DNA from: Bacteroides caecigallinarum
GTDB taxonomy: Bacteria > Bacteroidota > Bacteroidia > Bacteroidales > Bacteroidaceae
Direction of reading: 5' to 3'
DNA length: 39,345 bases
Assembly (NCBI RefSeq): GCF_016901995.1
Contig: NZ_JACJLE010000041.1
Span: forward strand, 1-39,345
Shown here in pieces: positions 26,188-33,297 of this stretch; the first letter of the stretch is position 1, and each line of letters starts with the position of its first letter. The notes below the pieces were generated by a model, which was not told the origin of the DNA, ran no database searches, and saw only the letters and a program-made list of their open reading frames with translations. A program made the position numbers and the translations under genes.

Positions 26188-27156
26188 CTATAGTAAATAG
26201 TTAAACAGATAGCCTGACAAAATTATAAAAAAGGCTACAGTTCCGAAAAATATACCTATCAATCGCCATGTCATAACTTTCTTTAGAAGTGTAGCTTCAG
26301 GTAATGACAGACCTACTACGGCCATCATAAATGCTATGGCTGTTCCCATAGGCACTCCCTTGGCCACAAACACCTCTATCACCGGAACTATACCTGCGGC
26401 ATTTGCATACATAGGCACTGCCAGAATCACTGAAAGCGGAACTGCATACCAGTTGTCTTTCGACATGTACTGCTCGAAGAAACCTTCGGGTACGAAACCG
26501 TGCATGAAGGCCCCTATTCCGATACCTATGATGATATAGATTAGTACACCGCTAACTATTTTCCAGGCATCACGTACGATTGAAGGCAAGCGTTTGAGGA
26601 ACGTAGTATGTTCTTTCTCCCACTCCTCAGCCTGTGCGGACGAGTTGGCCTGTATCTGCCTTACCCAATCACTGAGGTATGGAGAAAGGTTCATCTTTCC
26701 CAATGCGAAACCGCCTATCACACCCAGCAAGATACCGCTGATGACATAAATCAAAGTAACTTTCAGGCCGAATGAGCCTAAGAACATGGCAACTGCCACC
26801 TCATTTACCAACGGTGATGTTATCAGAAAGGCAAATGTCACTCCCAAAGGTATTCCTCCTTTGACGAAACCGATAAAAAGCGGTATCGACGAGCAGGAAC
26901 AGAAAGGGGTTATGGCTCCGAATACTGAGGCTAGCAGATACTGAAATCCGTACATCTTGTGTGTGACAAGATAGTTTCTCAAACGTTCAATAGGGAAATA
27001 AGCGTTTATTATCCCCATCAACACACTGATGAAGAACAGCAGTATCAGAATCTTTATCGTATCGTAAAAGAAGAAGTTTACGGCAACCCCAAGAGATGTT
27101 CCGGCATCAAGACCGAATATGCCGTAAACCAGCCAGTCGGCAAAATCCTGTATCAT
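26188..27156 (-). CDS. ArsP-type permease (DUF318/PF03773)
   Basis: 322 residues with eight or more transmembrane segments, split by a cytosolic loop of about 45 residues (SPYLSDWVRQI...FLKRLP). The family signature TPFCSCSSIPLFIG (Cys86, Cys88) is present, with a second copy-like stretch VPMYANAAGIVPVIE in the other half. In Campylobacter ArsP exports trivalent organoarsenicals; other PF03773 members are linked to other metals, so the substrate is inferred from the operon (arsR, arsC). It would be the membrane exporter here, as no ArsB or Acr3 gene is seen. A 99-base structured gap separates it from the upstream mini-thioredoxin. Confidence 0.88.
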   Translation of the reverse strand: MIQDFADWLVYGIFGLDAGTSLGVAVNFFFYDTIKILILLFFISVLMGIINAYFPIERLRNYLVTHKMYGFQYLLASVFGAITPFCSCSSIPLFIGFVKGGIPLGVTFAFLITSPLVNEVAVAMFLGSFGLKVTLIYVISGILLGVIGGFALGKMNLSPYLSDWVRQIQANSSAQAEEWEKEHTTFLKRLPSIVRDAWKIVSGVLIYIIIGIGIGAFMHGFVPEGFFEQYMSKDNWYAVPLSVILAVPMYANAAGIVPVIEVFVAKGVPMGTAIAFMMAVVGLSLPEATLLKKVMTWRLIGIFFGTVAFFIILSGYLFNYLL

Positions 27157-27179
27157 ATTTTTTAAGTTGACGAGTTGAC

Positions 27180-27243
27180 AAGGTATCAGTTGACAAGGCT
27201 TCCATCCGAATGGAGAACCTTGTTAACTTGTAACTGAAACCTT
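27180..27243 (-). repeat. structured element inside the ars operon
   Basis: AAGGTATCAGTT (27180-27191) and AACTGAAACCTT (27232-27243) pair with one mismatch. Inside them CAAGG..TCCAT (27194-27205) pairs with ATGGA..CCTTG (27210-27222). Short direct repeats GTTGACAAGG flank the left side. It lies between the mini-thioredoxin and permease genes, where transcription must pass through. It could be a processing or attenuation structure, or a dispersed intergenic repeat. Confidence 0.55.
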
Positions 27244-27255
27244 GTATACTGATAT

Positions 27256-27489
27256 TTAAATGCCTAAAATTTCTTTTACTTCACTTTCTGTAGGAACCTT
27301 ACCCTTTATCTTTACAACTTCATCCACTACTATGGCAGGAGTGGTCATGATGTTGTAGTTCATCATTTCAATGATGTCATCCACCTTGGTAAGTTTCACA
27401 TCGAGATTGTTTTCCTTGATTACTTTCTCTACTACCTGATAGGTTGTCTTACACTTGCTGCAACCCGGTCCTAATACTTTAATTTCCAT
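27256..27489 (-). CDS. small thioredoxin-fold redox protein
   Basis: 77 residues. The CxxC is in GPGCSKCK (Cys10, Cys13), followed by a thioredoxin-like MTTPAIVVDEVVKIKGKVPT with the cis-Pro in TTPAIV. This is the 'redox-active disulfide protein 2' / mini-thioredoxin type, without signal peptide, thus cytosolic. It starts 12 bases after the stop of the ArsG-like gene. A likely role is passing electrons to the membrane thiol transporter or to ArsC; this is inferred from the operon, not shown. Confidence 0.9.
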   Translation of the reverse strand: MEIKVLGPGCSKCKTTYQVVEKVIKENNLDVKLTKVDDIIEMMNYNIMTTPAIVVDEVVKIKGKVPTESEVKEILGI

Positions 27490-27501
27490 AATTCTATAAA
27501 T

Positions 27502-28215
27502 TTATTGATTAAAAAACATTACAAAACAATAATATATACCTATTACGATGAATAGTATCCCAACTATTAAGTTCAGCCATTTCTGCACAGTCTTTATACG
27601 GCCGTAGAAATTGCTCATCTGCTGTACACTGAAGGCCAGTATCCATGCCACAATGAGTACAGGTATTGCTGTTGCTATAGCAAATACAGCTGGTAACAGA
27701 TAGCCTGCTGTGGCTGTGGCAGACATAGGGATGAGCATCCCGAAATAGAACACACCGCTCGTAGGGCAAAAAGCCAGTGCAAACAGCACTCCAATGAGCA
27801 ATGCCCCTGCTCCACCCTTCCTGGCAAGCCCTTCGGCATTACCGTTGAAACCGAACTTAGGCAGATTGAGTTTATCACCAAAAAGCATGAACATTCCTAT
27901 GATGAGAAGCATCGGTCCGATAAGTAGCTCACCCCATGTACCGATAGTCTTCTGTATGCCGAACATGCTGGAACCTTCTTTGAGAATCATTATCAGTACA
28001 ACTCCGAGGAGAGTATATGAAAGTACTCGCCCTAAGGTATATAGCAGTCCGTTGATGAATACCCGCCTCCTGTTTTCGATATTTCTGCCTATAAAACCAA
28101 CAGCCGCTATATTTGTAGCAAGCGGACAAGGAGAAATGGCAGTCAGCAGTCCGAGAAGGAAAGCTGTTAGAACGGGAGTGGAACTATTATCAAGCAAATT
28201 CTGTAGCCAATCCAT
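27502..28215 (-). CDS. CcdA/DsbD-like membrane protein, ArsG family
   Basis: 237 residues with about six transmembrane helices. It resembles the CcdA family that moves reducing equivalents across the inner membrane: LLTAISPCPLATN (Cys30) and LFALAFCPTSGVFYFG (Cys150) place one conserved Cys in each three-helix half. In RefSeq naming, as I recall, this type in Bacteroides ars operons is called ArsG and described as an aromatic arsenical efflux permease. The two-Cys CcdA pattern makes a thiol-disulfide transporter at least as likely. It sits between the exported thioredoxin-like lipoprotein and the cytosolic mini-thioredoxin, exactly the partners a relay would need. Confidence 0.85.
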   Translation of the reverse strand: MDWLQNLLDNSSTPVLTAFLLGLLTAISPCPLATNIAAVGFIGRNIENRRRVFINGLLYTLGRVLSYTLLGVVLIMILKEGSSMFGIQKTIGTWGELLIGPMLLIIGMFMLFGDKLNLPKFGFNGNAEGLARKGGAGALLIGVLFALAFCPTSGVFYFGMLIPMSATATAGYLLPAVFAIATAIPVLIVAWILAFSVQQMSNFYGRIKTVQKWLNLIVGILFIVIGIYYCFVMFFNQ

Positions 28216-28224
28216 AACGACAGG

Positions 28225-28668
28225 TTATTTAAGCATTTCCCTTACTTTAGCTACAACTCCGCTCTTGAACTCTTCAGGCGACTGTCTGGCGTTCTTGAAT
28301 GCGAAATCTGTCATATTCTCCACATTTTCATTACCATTCTTATGTCCTACCACGAAGAGTGATGACCATGTCACCTCATACTTCTCGGCTATAGCCTCAT
28401 TCTCTTCTTTTGTGATATCTATCACTCTGAATACCACATCGCCTTTCTTAATCTCTTCGGCAAACTCTTTTGATACTGCTTCTGAGGCATTCTTTTCAAT
28501 TGCCATACAGGTGGCACATCTCTGTTTGCCATGAAAATACAACACTTCTACACAATCGCGGACAGGAACTCCCATTTCCACTCCTTGTACAGACGACTCA
28601 TTCTTTGTGCCTGTTCCGCACGATACCAACGCCAGACAGGCAACGGCCATTAATACAATTTTCTTCAT
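28225..28668 (-). CDS. exported thioredoxin-like lipoprotein, ArsF family
   Basis: 147 residues. MKKIVLMAVACLALVSC has lipobox LVSC (Cys17), so it is a periplasm-facing lipoprotein. The mature domain has VLYFHGKQRCATCMAIEK with CxxC at 51-54 and a thioredoxin-like core (VFRVIDITKEENEAIAEKYEVTWSSLFVV). RefSeq, as I recall, names this type 'nitrophenyl compound nitroreductase subunit ArsF'; the visible features instead show a thioredoxin fold. The canonical cis-Pro before the beta-strand is replaced (VTWSSLFVV), which is unusual. It begins 72 bases after arsR ends and overlaps the relay hypothesis described for its neighbours. Confidence 0.85.
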   Translation of the reverse strand: MKKIVLMAVACLALVSCGTGTKNESSVQGVEMGVPVRDCVEVLYFHGKQRCATCMAIEKNASEAVSKEFAEEIKKGDVVFRVIDITKEENEAIAEKYEVTWSSLFVVGHKNGNENVENMTDFAFKNARQSPEEFKSGVVAKVREMLK

Positions 28669-28740
28669 ATATCTTTTAGTTTATTGATATTATTAGTATT
28701 TCGTCAAACTACGAACATAGAAATCAAAAAAAGATGCTGC

Positions 28741-29067
28741 TCATCCGCAGCAACTCTCTTTCTTACAAACAGACTGACCGAAGAACGCAGAAAACATCTT
28801 TCCGGCAAGTTCCCAGTTCTCTCTGTTTATGCAATATTTTACCTTCGGAGTTTCTATCTCTCCCTGTATCAGACCAGCCTCCTTAAGTTCTTTCAGATGC
28901 TGTGACACTGTAGCCTTGGCTATAGGCAGTTCTTCGTGGATATCGCCAAAGAAACATGTTTCCTGACGCAAAAGAAACTCCAGTATAGCCATACGTGCAG
29001 GATGCCCCATGGCCTTGGCAAAACGTGCCATTCTCTCCTGCTCTTCTGTATAGTTTTTGTTCGCCAT
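28741..29067 (-). CDS. arsR: ArsR/SmtB family metalloid-responsive repressor
   Basis: 108 residues. Winged-helix repressor: [14 protein letters not shown], then the recognition helix region [19 protein letters not shown] and the wing [14 protein letters not shown]. Cys38 (in ETCFFGD, near the alpha3 position that often senses As(III)/Cd), Cys79 and a C-terminal cluster Cys101, Cys106, Cys107 (CKKESCCG) are candidate ligands. It is the first gene of the operon; a 20-bp-arm dyad brackets its own -7 box, so it very likely represses the whole ars unit until metalloid binds. Confidence 0.93.
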   Translation of the reverse strand: MANKNYTEEQERMARFAKAMGHPARMAILEFLLRQETCFFGDIHEELPIAKATVSQHLKELKEAGLIQGEIETPKVKYCINRENWELAGKMFSAFFGQSVCKKESCCG

Positions 29068-29072
29068 TAATA

Positions 29073-29123
29073 GTATGTTTGAATATTGTTCGCAAAATTA
29101 CGAATAATATTCAAACATACAAA
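29073..29123 (-). promoter_or_regulatory. arsR promoter and ArsR operator
   Basis: Minus strand: -33 TTTG (29120-29123), 19-base spacer, -7 TAATTTTG (29093-29100). The arms gtatgtttgaatattgttcg (29073-29092) and the inverse complement at 29101-29120 match at 19 of 20 positions, with the -7 box as the eight-base centre. Any dimer bound here would cover the promoter. The start codon is at 29067. Confidence 0.85.
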
Positions 29124-29176
29124 TAAAATTGCAATTTTTCATTACAACACACTATATATGCTCCAGAAACCATTAT

Positions 29177-30646
29177 TTATCCATGCTTTTTTCTCCTTAT
29201 AACGAAGCCTGTATAAATACACCACAGTGCTGCCAGTCCTGCAAAGAAGATATAGATAAGAGTTCCTTTCCCGAGGATGGTGTATATACGTCCCGTATGT
29301 ATCTCCTGCGCAAAGTTCCATAGCGACATAGGCAGAGAAGAAAGATTTTCGGGCATATGTAAAGCTGTCGTTCCCTTATAATACTCCACTACGAAAGGTT
29401 TCTCTCCAATATTATCGCAATAGCCCGATACAGCATATTTACCGAACGGAGGACCTGCAACATCTTCTGCCTTTTCTCCGGTGAAATAATCAGTAGAAAT
29501 CTGTCTGCTTCTGTCCCACACATACATTCCGCTGAAAGAACCCGTAAGCCAGTTGCCACAGGAGTCTTTCTGCCACACATTAAGCCCCATAACACTGACA
29601 GGAGGTGTCTTCTCCAATTTCACAGGAACAGACCGGAGTGTAGCCAAAGAGAAAATACCTTCAGATGAAGACAGTAGCCAATCACCATATTCGGCATCAT
29701 AGCGAAGCATACGCAGTCTATCGTTCCAGGCATTATCGCTGTCTGCAACGGTATATGGGATAGCCGGAGTACGGAAAGAAACAAGTGCTATAAGCACAGG
29801 CGGACGGAGACACCATCCTGTGAATGCTACAAACATAAGTATTATGAAACTATATCTGCCAAGTTTGTCGTGCCAGTTAAGTGACGACTTCATTAGCTGA
29901 ATACTTCCTGTGGCTGTTTTACCGCTCATGCGGATTCTCTTTATATATTTGGGTAAAAGCCAGTATGTAATTCCGGTAAGACACAGCACTATCAGTATAA
30001 CTGCAACAGCATCCATAATCAGTTTCCCAACTGTACCGAACATTTCTCCGCTATGCATAAGCCATACGGTTCGGAAGAGTGAAACCTTGCCGTCATAACC
30101 TTCAGGAGCTTTTAATTCTAATCTGCTGAATTCATTATAAGGACTGACGGAAGTATAGAGATACGAACGTCCCACTACTACCATGGTATCCCCTTTCAAT
30201 ACGAGGTCGGAGATACGTTCATGAGCCGAAAGTACAAGAGGTGTACTCTCCCATCCTTTTCCATCGTTCCTGTACAGGCCAAACTGTCCTGCAGCAAAAA
30301 GAGAGCCGCCCGGAGTCTGAGCCATAGCCTTGATGTTACGGAAATCAGCACCTTCCGGTAAACCTGCATTGAAATCAGACACATACAGTCCCGTTGAATC
30401 AGTCATCCAGATTCCACTCTTCCCATAGATAAATACTTTATCTTTATCCTTTATAGAACCTCGCAGAAGCCCCATATTCCATTTATTATATCTATAATCT
30501 GCCGGAAGAAAACTTCTGTCAATATTTATATCCGGCACCAGTTCACGATGATTTAGCAATATCCCACTCAGGCAAAACATAAGCATAAAGAATGCGAATA
30601 TTAGGCCAAACCATTTATGATGTTTTTTCCACGTTATACGTTTCAT
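29177..30646 (-). CDS. PepSY-associated transmembrane protein
   Basis: 489 residues from MKRITWKKHHKWFGL. Membrane segments are near residues 16-36, about 208-232, 268-290 and 455-480; large exported parts lie between. The first helix with HHKWFGLIFAFFMLMFCLSGILLNHR, WLMHSGEMFG before the second and WHDKLGRYSFIILMFVAFTGW before the third are the His-bearing helices of PepSY_TM proteins, which are often tied to ferric-siderophore or haem reduction. The periplasmic parts contain beta-propeller-like elements (IKAMAQTPGGSLFAAGQFGLY; WLLSSSEGIFSL). A -7 TATTTTTG (minus, 30674-30681) lies upstream. Role in electron transfer is inferred from the family. It ends 57 bases from the arsR operator. Confidence 0.85.
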   Translation of the reverse strand: MKRITWKKHHKWFGLIFAFFMLMFCLSGILLNHRELVPDINIDRSFLPADYRYNKWNMGLLRGSIKDKDKVFIYGKSGIWMTDSTGLYVSDFNAGLPEGADFRNIKAMAQTPGGSLFAAGQFGLYRNDGKGWESTPLVLSAHERISDLVLKGDTMVVVGRSYLYTSVSPYNEFSRLELKAPEGYDGKVSLFRTVWLMHSGEMFGTVGKLIMDAVAVILIVLCLTGITYWLLPKYIKRIRMSGKTATGSIQLMKSSLNWHDKLGRYSFIILMFVAFTGWCLRPPVLIALVSFRTPAIPYTVADSDNAWNDRLRMLRYDAEYGDWLLSSSEGIFSLATLRSVPVKLEKTPPVSVMGLNVWQKDSCGNWLTGSFSGMYVWDRSRQISTDYFTGEKAEDVAGPPFGKYAVSGYCDNIGEKPFVVEYYKGTTALHMPENLSSLPMSLWNFAQEIHTGRIYTILGKGTLIYIFFAGLAALWCIYTGFVIRRKKHG

Positions 30647-30722
30647 TATTTGTATCAATATTCAAATCTGGTACAAAAATAAATATTATCAATATTTCAC
30701 ACAACAGGTAGCATATACAGCG

Positions 30723-30761
30723 AACGCCCGACAAACGTCAATACTACGTTCATCGGGCGTT
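30723..30761. terminator. hairpin downstream of the sulfatase gene
   Basis: AACGCCCGA (30723-30731) pairs with TCGGGCGTT (30753-30761), with a nested AACGT/ACGTT stem (30734-30738 and 30746-30750). No long T-run follows, so termination strength is uncertain. Confidence 0.5.
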
Positions 30762-30787
30762 GCTTATTCAGATTATTAAAAGATTAA

Positions 30788-32344
30788 TTACATCTTAGTC
30801 TTTTCAAACTTGTTCTTTTCTGCCATCAGGATTTTTTCAAGTTCCTGTGTCTTTTCAGGATTTTCCTTAGCTACATTTTTCTTTTCAGAAGGATCATCAA
30901 CTACATTATAGAGCTGTACTTCCTTGCTGTTGCCAAGTTCTGTCTTGGTCCAGAATTCCAATGCAGGCTTGTCGCTAGTCTCAATATACTTCCAACCGTC
31001 TTTAACGATAGAAAGCGTGTTGTTCAGGTTCTGTTGGATTACATAATCGCATCCCTTAGTATCTGTTCCAATAAGAGTGTTCAGATAGTTACGGCTGTCA
31101 GGAGCCTGTCCTTGAGGAATTTCATAACCTAACAAACCTGCAAATGATGCAAAGAAATCGACAGTAGAATAAAGTCCTTCCTGTACGGCTGGTTTAATCT
31201 TCTCCGGCCATCTTACAAGCAATGGAGTACGTGTACCAGCCTCGTATGCACTGTATTTGCCACCGCGATAATTCAGCATAGGAGTATGTCCGTTCAGCAA
31301 TTCGCGAGCCTGATCCTGATAACCGTCGTCTATTACAGCACCATTGTCACTCAAGAATACAAAGATAGTATTATCGGCAATATTCAGACTATCAAGAGTA
31401 TTCATAATCTCGCCTACTGTCCAGTCTAACTGAAGGATAACATCTCCGCGAGTACCCAAACCACTCTTTCCTGCAAATCTTGGATGCGGTACACGAGGTA
31501 CGTGAACATCCTGAGTTCCCATATAAAGGAAGAATGTAGTGTCCTTGTTGCTTACGATAAAGTCTTTTGCTTTCTGTGTAATGATATCAGCAATATTTTC
31601 ATCATCCCACAGTGCAGACTTACCGCCTGTCATCCATCCGATACGCGGAATACCGTTTATGATAGTATTATTGTGTCCCTGACTTGGTTTAAGCTTTACA
31701 AGTTCAGGATTTTCCTTACCTGTAGGCCAGTCTCCTACCTTATGGTCATAGCTGACAGTTATAGGGTCATTAGGGTCAAGTCCGTCCACACGTCCGTTTT
31801 CTACAAACACGCATGGCACACGGTCAACCGTAGCCGGAATAATGTATTCATAATCGAAACCTATATCCTGAGTATTAGGCTTGATAAGCCCGTTGAAATC
31901 AGTACCTCCCTTAGGGCCAAGTCCGAGATGCCATTTACCTACGGCTGCAGTAGCATAACCTTCTGCCTTGAACATGTCGGCCATAGTTGTACATTCTGTA
32001 TTGATAATCAATTCAGAGTTACCCGGTGCGATACCTGTATTTTCCTGACGCCACGGATACATACCGGTAAGAATACCGAAACGAGTAGGTGTACTTGTAG
32101 AAGATGTTGTATAAGCATTTGCAAACTGAAGTCCCTGACTTGCCAGACGGTCGATGTTTGGAGTATGGATTTTTGTTGCACCGTAGCAACTCAAATCGCC
32201 TATACCGAGGTCGTCAGCTATAAGGAATACTACGTTAGGATTCTTCTGTTTGTTTTCCGATTGATTTTTAGAACCGCCACCGGAACATGCACTGAGCAAT
32301 GCCGCAGCTGAAATCAATCCCAAGTGAAAAGTGGTTTTTTCCAT
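30788..32344 (-). CDS. sulfatase lipoprotein, serine-type
   Basis: 518 residues. The signal ends in LLSAC (Cys20), so it is a lipoprotein facing the periplasm or surface. Catalytic motifs of the formylglycine sulfatases are present: metal-binding NVVFLIADDLG (Asp44, Asp45), the modification motif S-T-P-T-R with Ser84, followed by FGILTGMYPWR, then VGKWHLG, YMGTQDVHVPRVPHP and FLSDNGAV. Ser rather than Cys at the modified position means activation by an anaerobic radical SAM maturase (anSME), which is not in this window. The substrate (sulfated glycan) cannot be told; no polysaccharide-utilisation genes (SusC/D, glycoside hydrolases) are adjacent. A -7 TATATTTG is at 32379-32386 on the minus strand. 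Confidence 0.93.
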   Translation of the reverse strand: MEKTTFHLGLISAAALLSACSGGGSKNQSENKQKNPNVVFLIADDLGIGDLSCYGATKIHTPNIDRLASQGLQFANAYTTSSTSTPTRFGILTGMYPWRQENTGIAPGNSELIINTECTTMADMFKAEGYATAAVGKWHLGLGPKGGTDFNGLIKPNTQDIGFDYEYIIPATVDRVPCVFVENGRVDGLDPNDPITVSYDHKVGDWPTGKENPELVKLKPSQGHNNTIINGIPRIGWMTGGKSALWDDENIADIITQKAKDFIVSNKDTTFFLYMGTQDVHVPRVPHPRFAGKSGLGTRGDVILQLDWTVGEIMNTLDSLNIADNTIFVFLSDNGAVIDDGYQDQARELLNGHTPMLNYRGGKYSAYEAGTRTPLLVRWPEKIKPAVQEGLYSTVDFFASFAGLLGYEIPQGQAPDSRNYLNTLIGTDTKGCDYVIQQNLNNTLSIVKDGWKYIETSDKPALEFWTKTELGNSKEVQLYNVVDDPSEKKNVAKENPEKTQELEKILMAEKNKFEKTKM

Positions 32345-32378
32345 AAGGTAAGATTTAGTTTAAAATGATATATGTGGA

Positions 32379-32386
32379 CAAATATA
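32379..32386 (-). promoter_or_regulatory. -7 box for the sulfatase gene
   Basis: The minus strand reads TATATTTG, 34 bases before the ATG at 32344, an exact TAnnTTTG match. Confidence 0.45.
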
Positions 32387-32503
32387 CGAAATATTATGAA
32401 AAATACATTAATCATACCAAGGGAAATAATATATTTTATTTATATACAGCTATTAAATAAGAATATTTCGATTAAAGCATACTCTATATACTTTCATTGT
32501 CTT

Positions 32504-33283
32504 TTAAAGTACAAACTTCTTCATGGCATTGTAAACCCCATCTTCATCTACAGATGACGTAACATAATCAGCCACTTCTTTGAGTGCCTGATTAGCATTT
32601 CCCATAGCAACGCCCAATCCCGCCTTTTCTATTATCGATAAGTCATTGCCTCCATCTCCGAAGGCCATTGTTTCATCTATGCTGATACCTTCGTGCGATA
32701 TAATATCCAGAAGACCGTTACCCTTATTGGCATTTGTGGCAGTAATATCAGCGAAGTCCGGATACCAACGTGATGAAACACATCCGGAGAGGTACGGCAT
32801 AATCTGCTTTTCCTCGGCTACAGAAATGACAGGCGTAAGCTGCAATATTCTTTGTTGCAGAATCTGTTCCACATTATTGTCTTCCCTCATATTGTGTACA
32901 TTCAGCATCTGACGGAATATGCGGTCTGTTCTCTCATCGCTGTTGTACATGGTGAGATCTTTCTCGCCCACCACCATGCACGGGAATTTCATGCTGTCCG
33001 AAAACTTTATTACAGTCATGACATCTCCTTCAGGTACAGGTGTACACGATATTATCTTGTCTCCTGAGAAACACAAAGCCCCATTGGCAGTGATATATCC
33101 GTCTATCAGATGCTTTATTTCGTCAAGGTTGTTTATAAGAGATAAAGGACGTCCGGTGGAGATATAAATTCTGACACCTTTTGCCTTTGCCATTGAAATA
33201 GCATCTATGTCAGACTGTGGAATACGGTGGGTGTTAAAACTCACCAGTGTTCCGTCAATATCGAAGAATATAGCTTTTATCAT
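32504..33283 (-). CDS. Cof-type HAD family hydrolase
   Basis: 259 residues. HAD phosphatase motifs: FFDIDGTLV (Asp8 nucleophile, Asp10), ISTGRP (motif II), Lys in the NANKGNGL context (motif III) and FGDGGNDLSII (motif IV). The C2-type cap between motifs II and III (about 85-185) marks the Cof/YbiV group, which dephosphorylates sugar phosphates or pyridoxal phosphate. The substrate is unknown. It starts 14 bases after the stop of the P-type ATPase on the same strand, so it is probably the second gene of that unit; a TAATTTTG at 33293-33300 overlaps the ATPase stop codon and is probably chance. Confidence 0.93.
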   Translation of the reverse strand: MIKAIFFDIDGTLVSFNTHRIPQSDIDAISMAKAKGVRIYISTGRPLSLINNLDEIKHLIDGYITANGALCFSGDKIISCTPVPEGDVMTVIKFSDSMKFPCMVVGEKDLTMYNSDERTDRIFRQMLNVHNMREDNNVEQILQQRILQLTPVISVAEEKQIMPYLSGCVSSRWYPDFADITATNANKGNGLLDIISHEGISIDETMAFGDGGNDLSIIEKAGLGVAMGNANQALKEVADYVTSSVDEDGVYNAMKKFVL

Positions 33284-33297
33284 ATGTTATATCAAAA

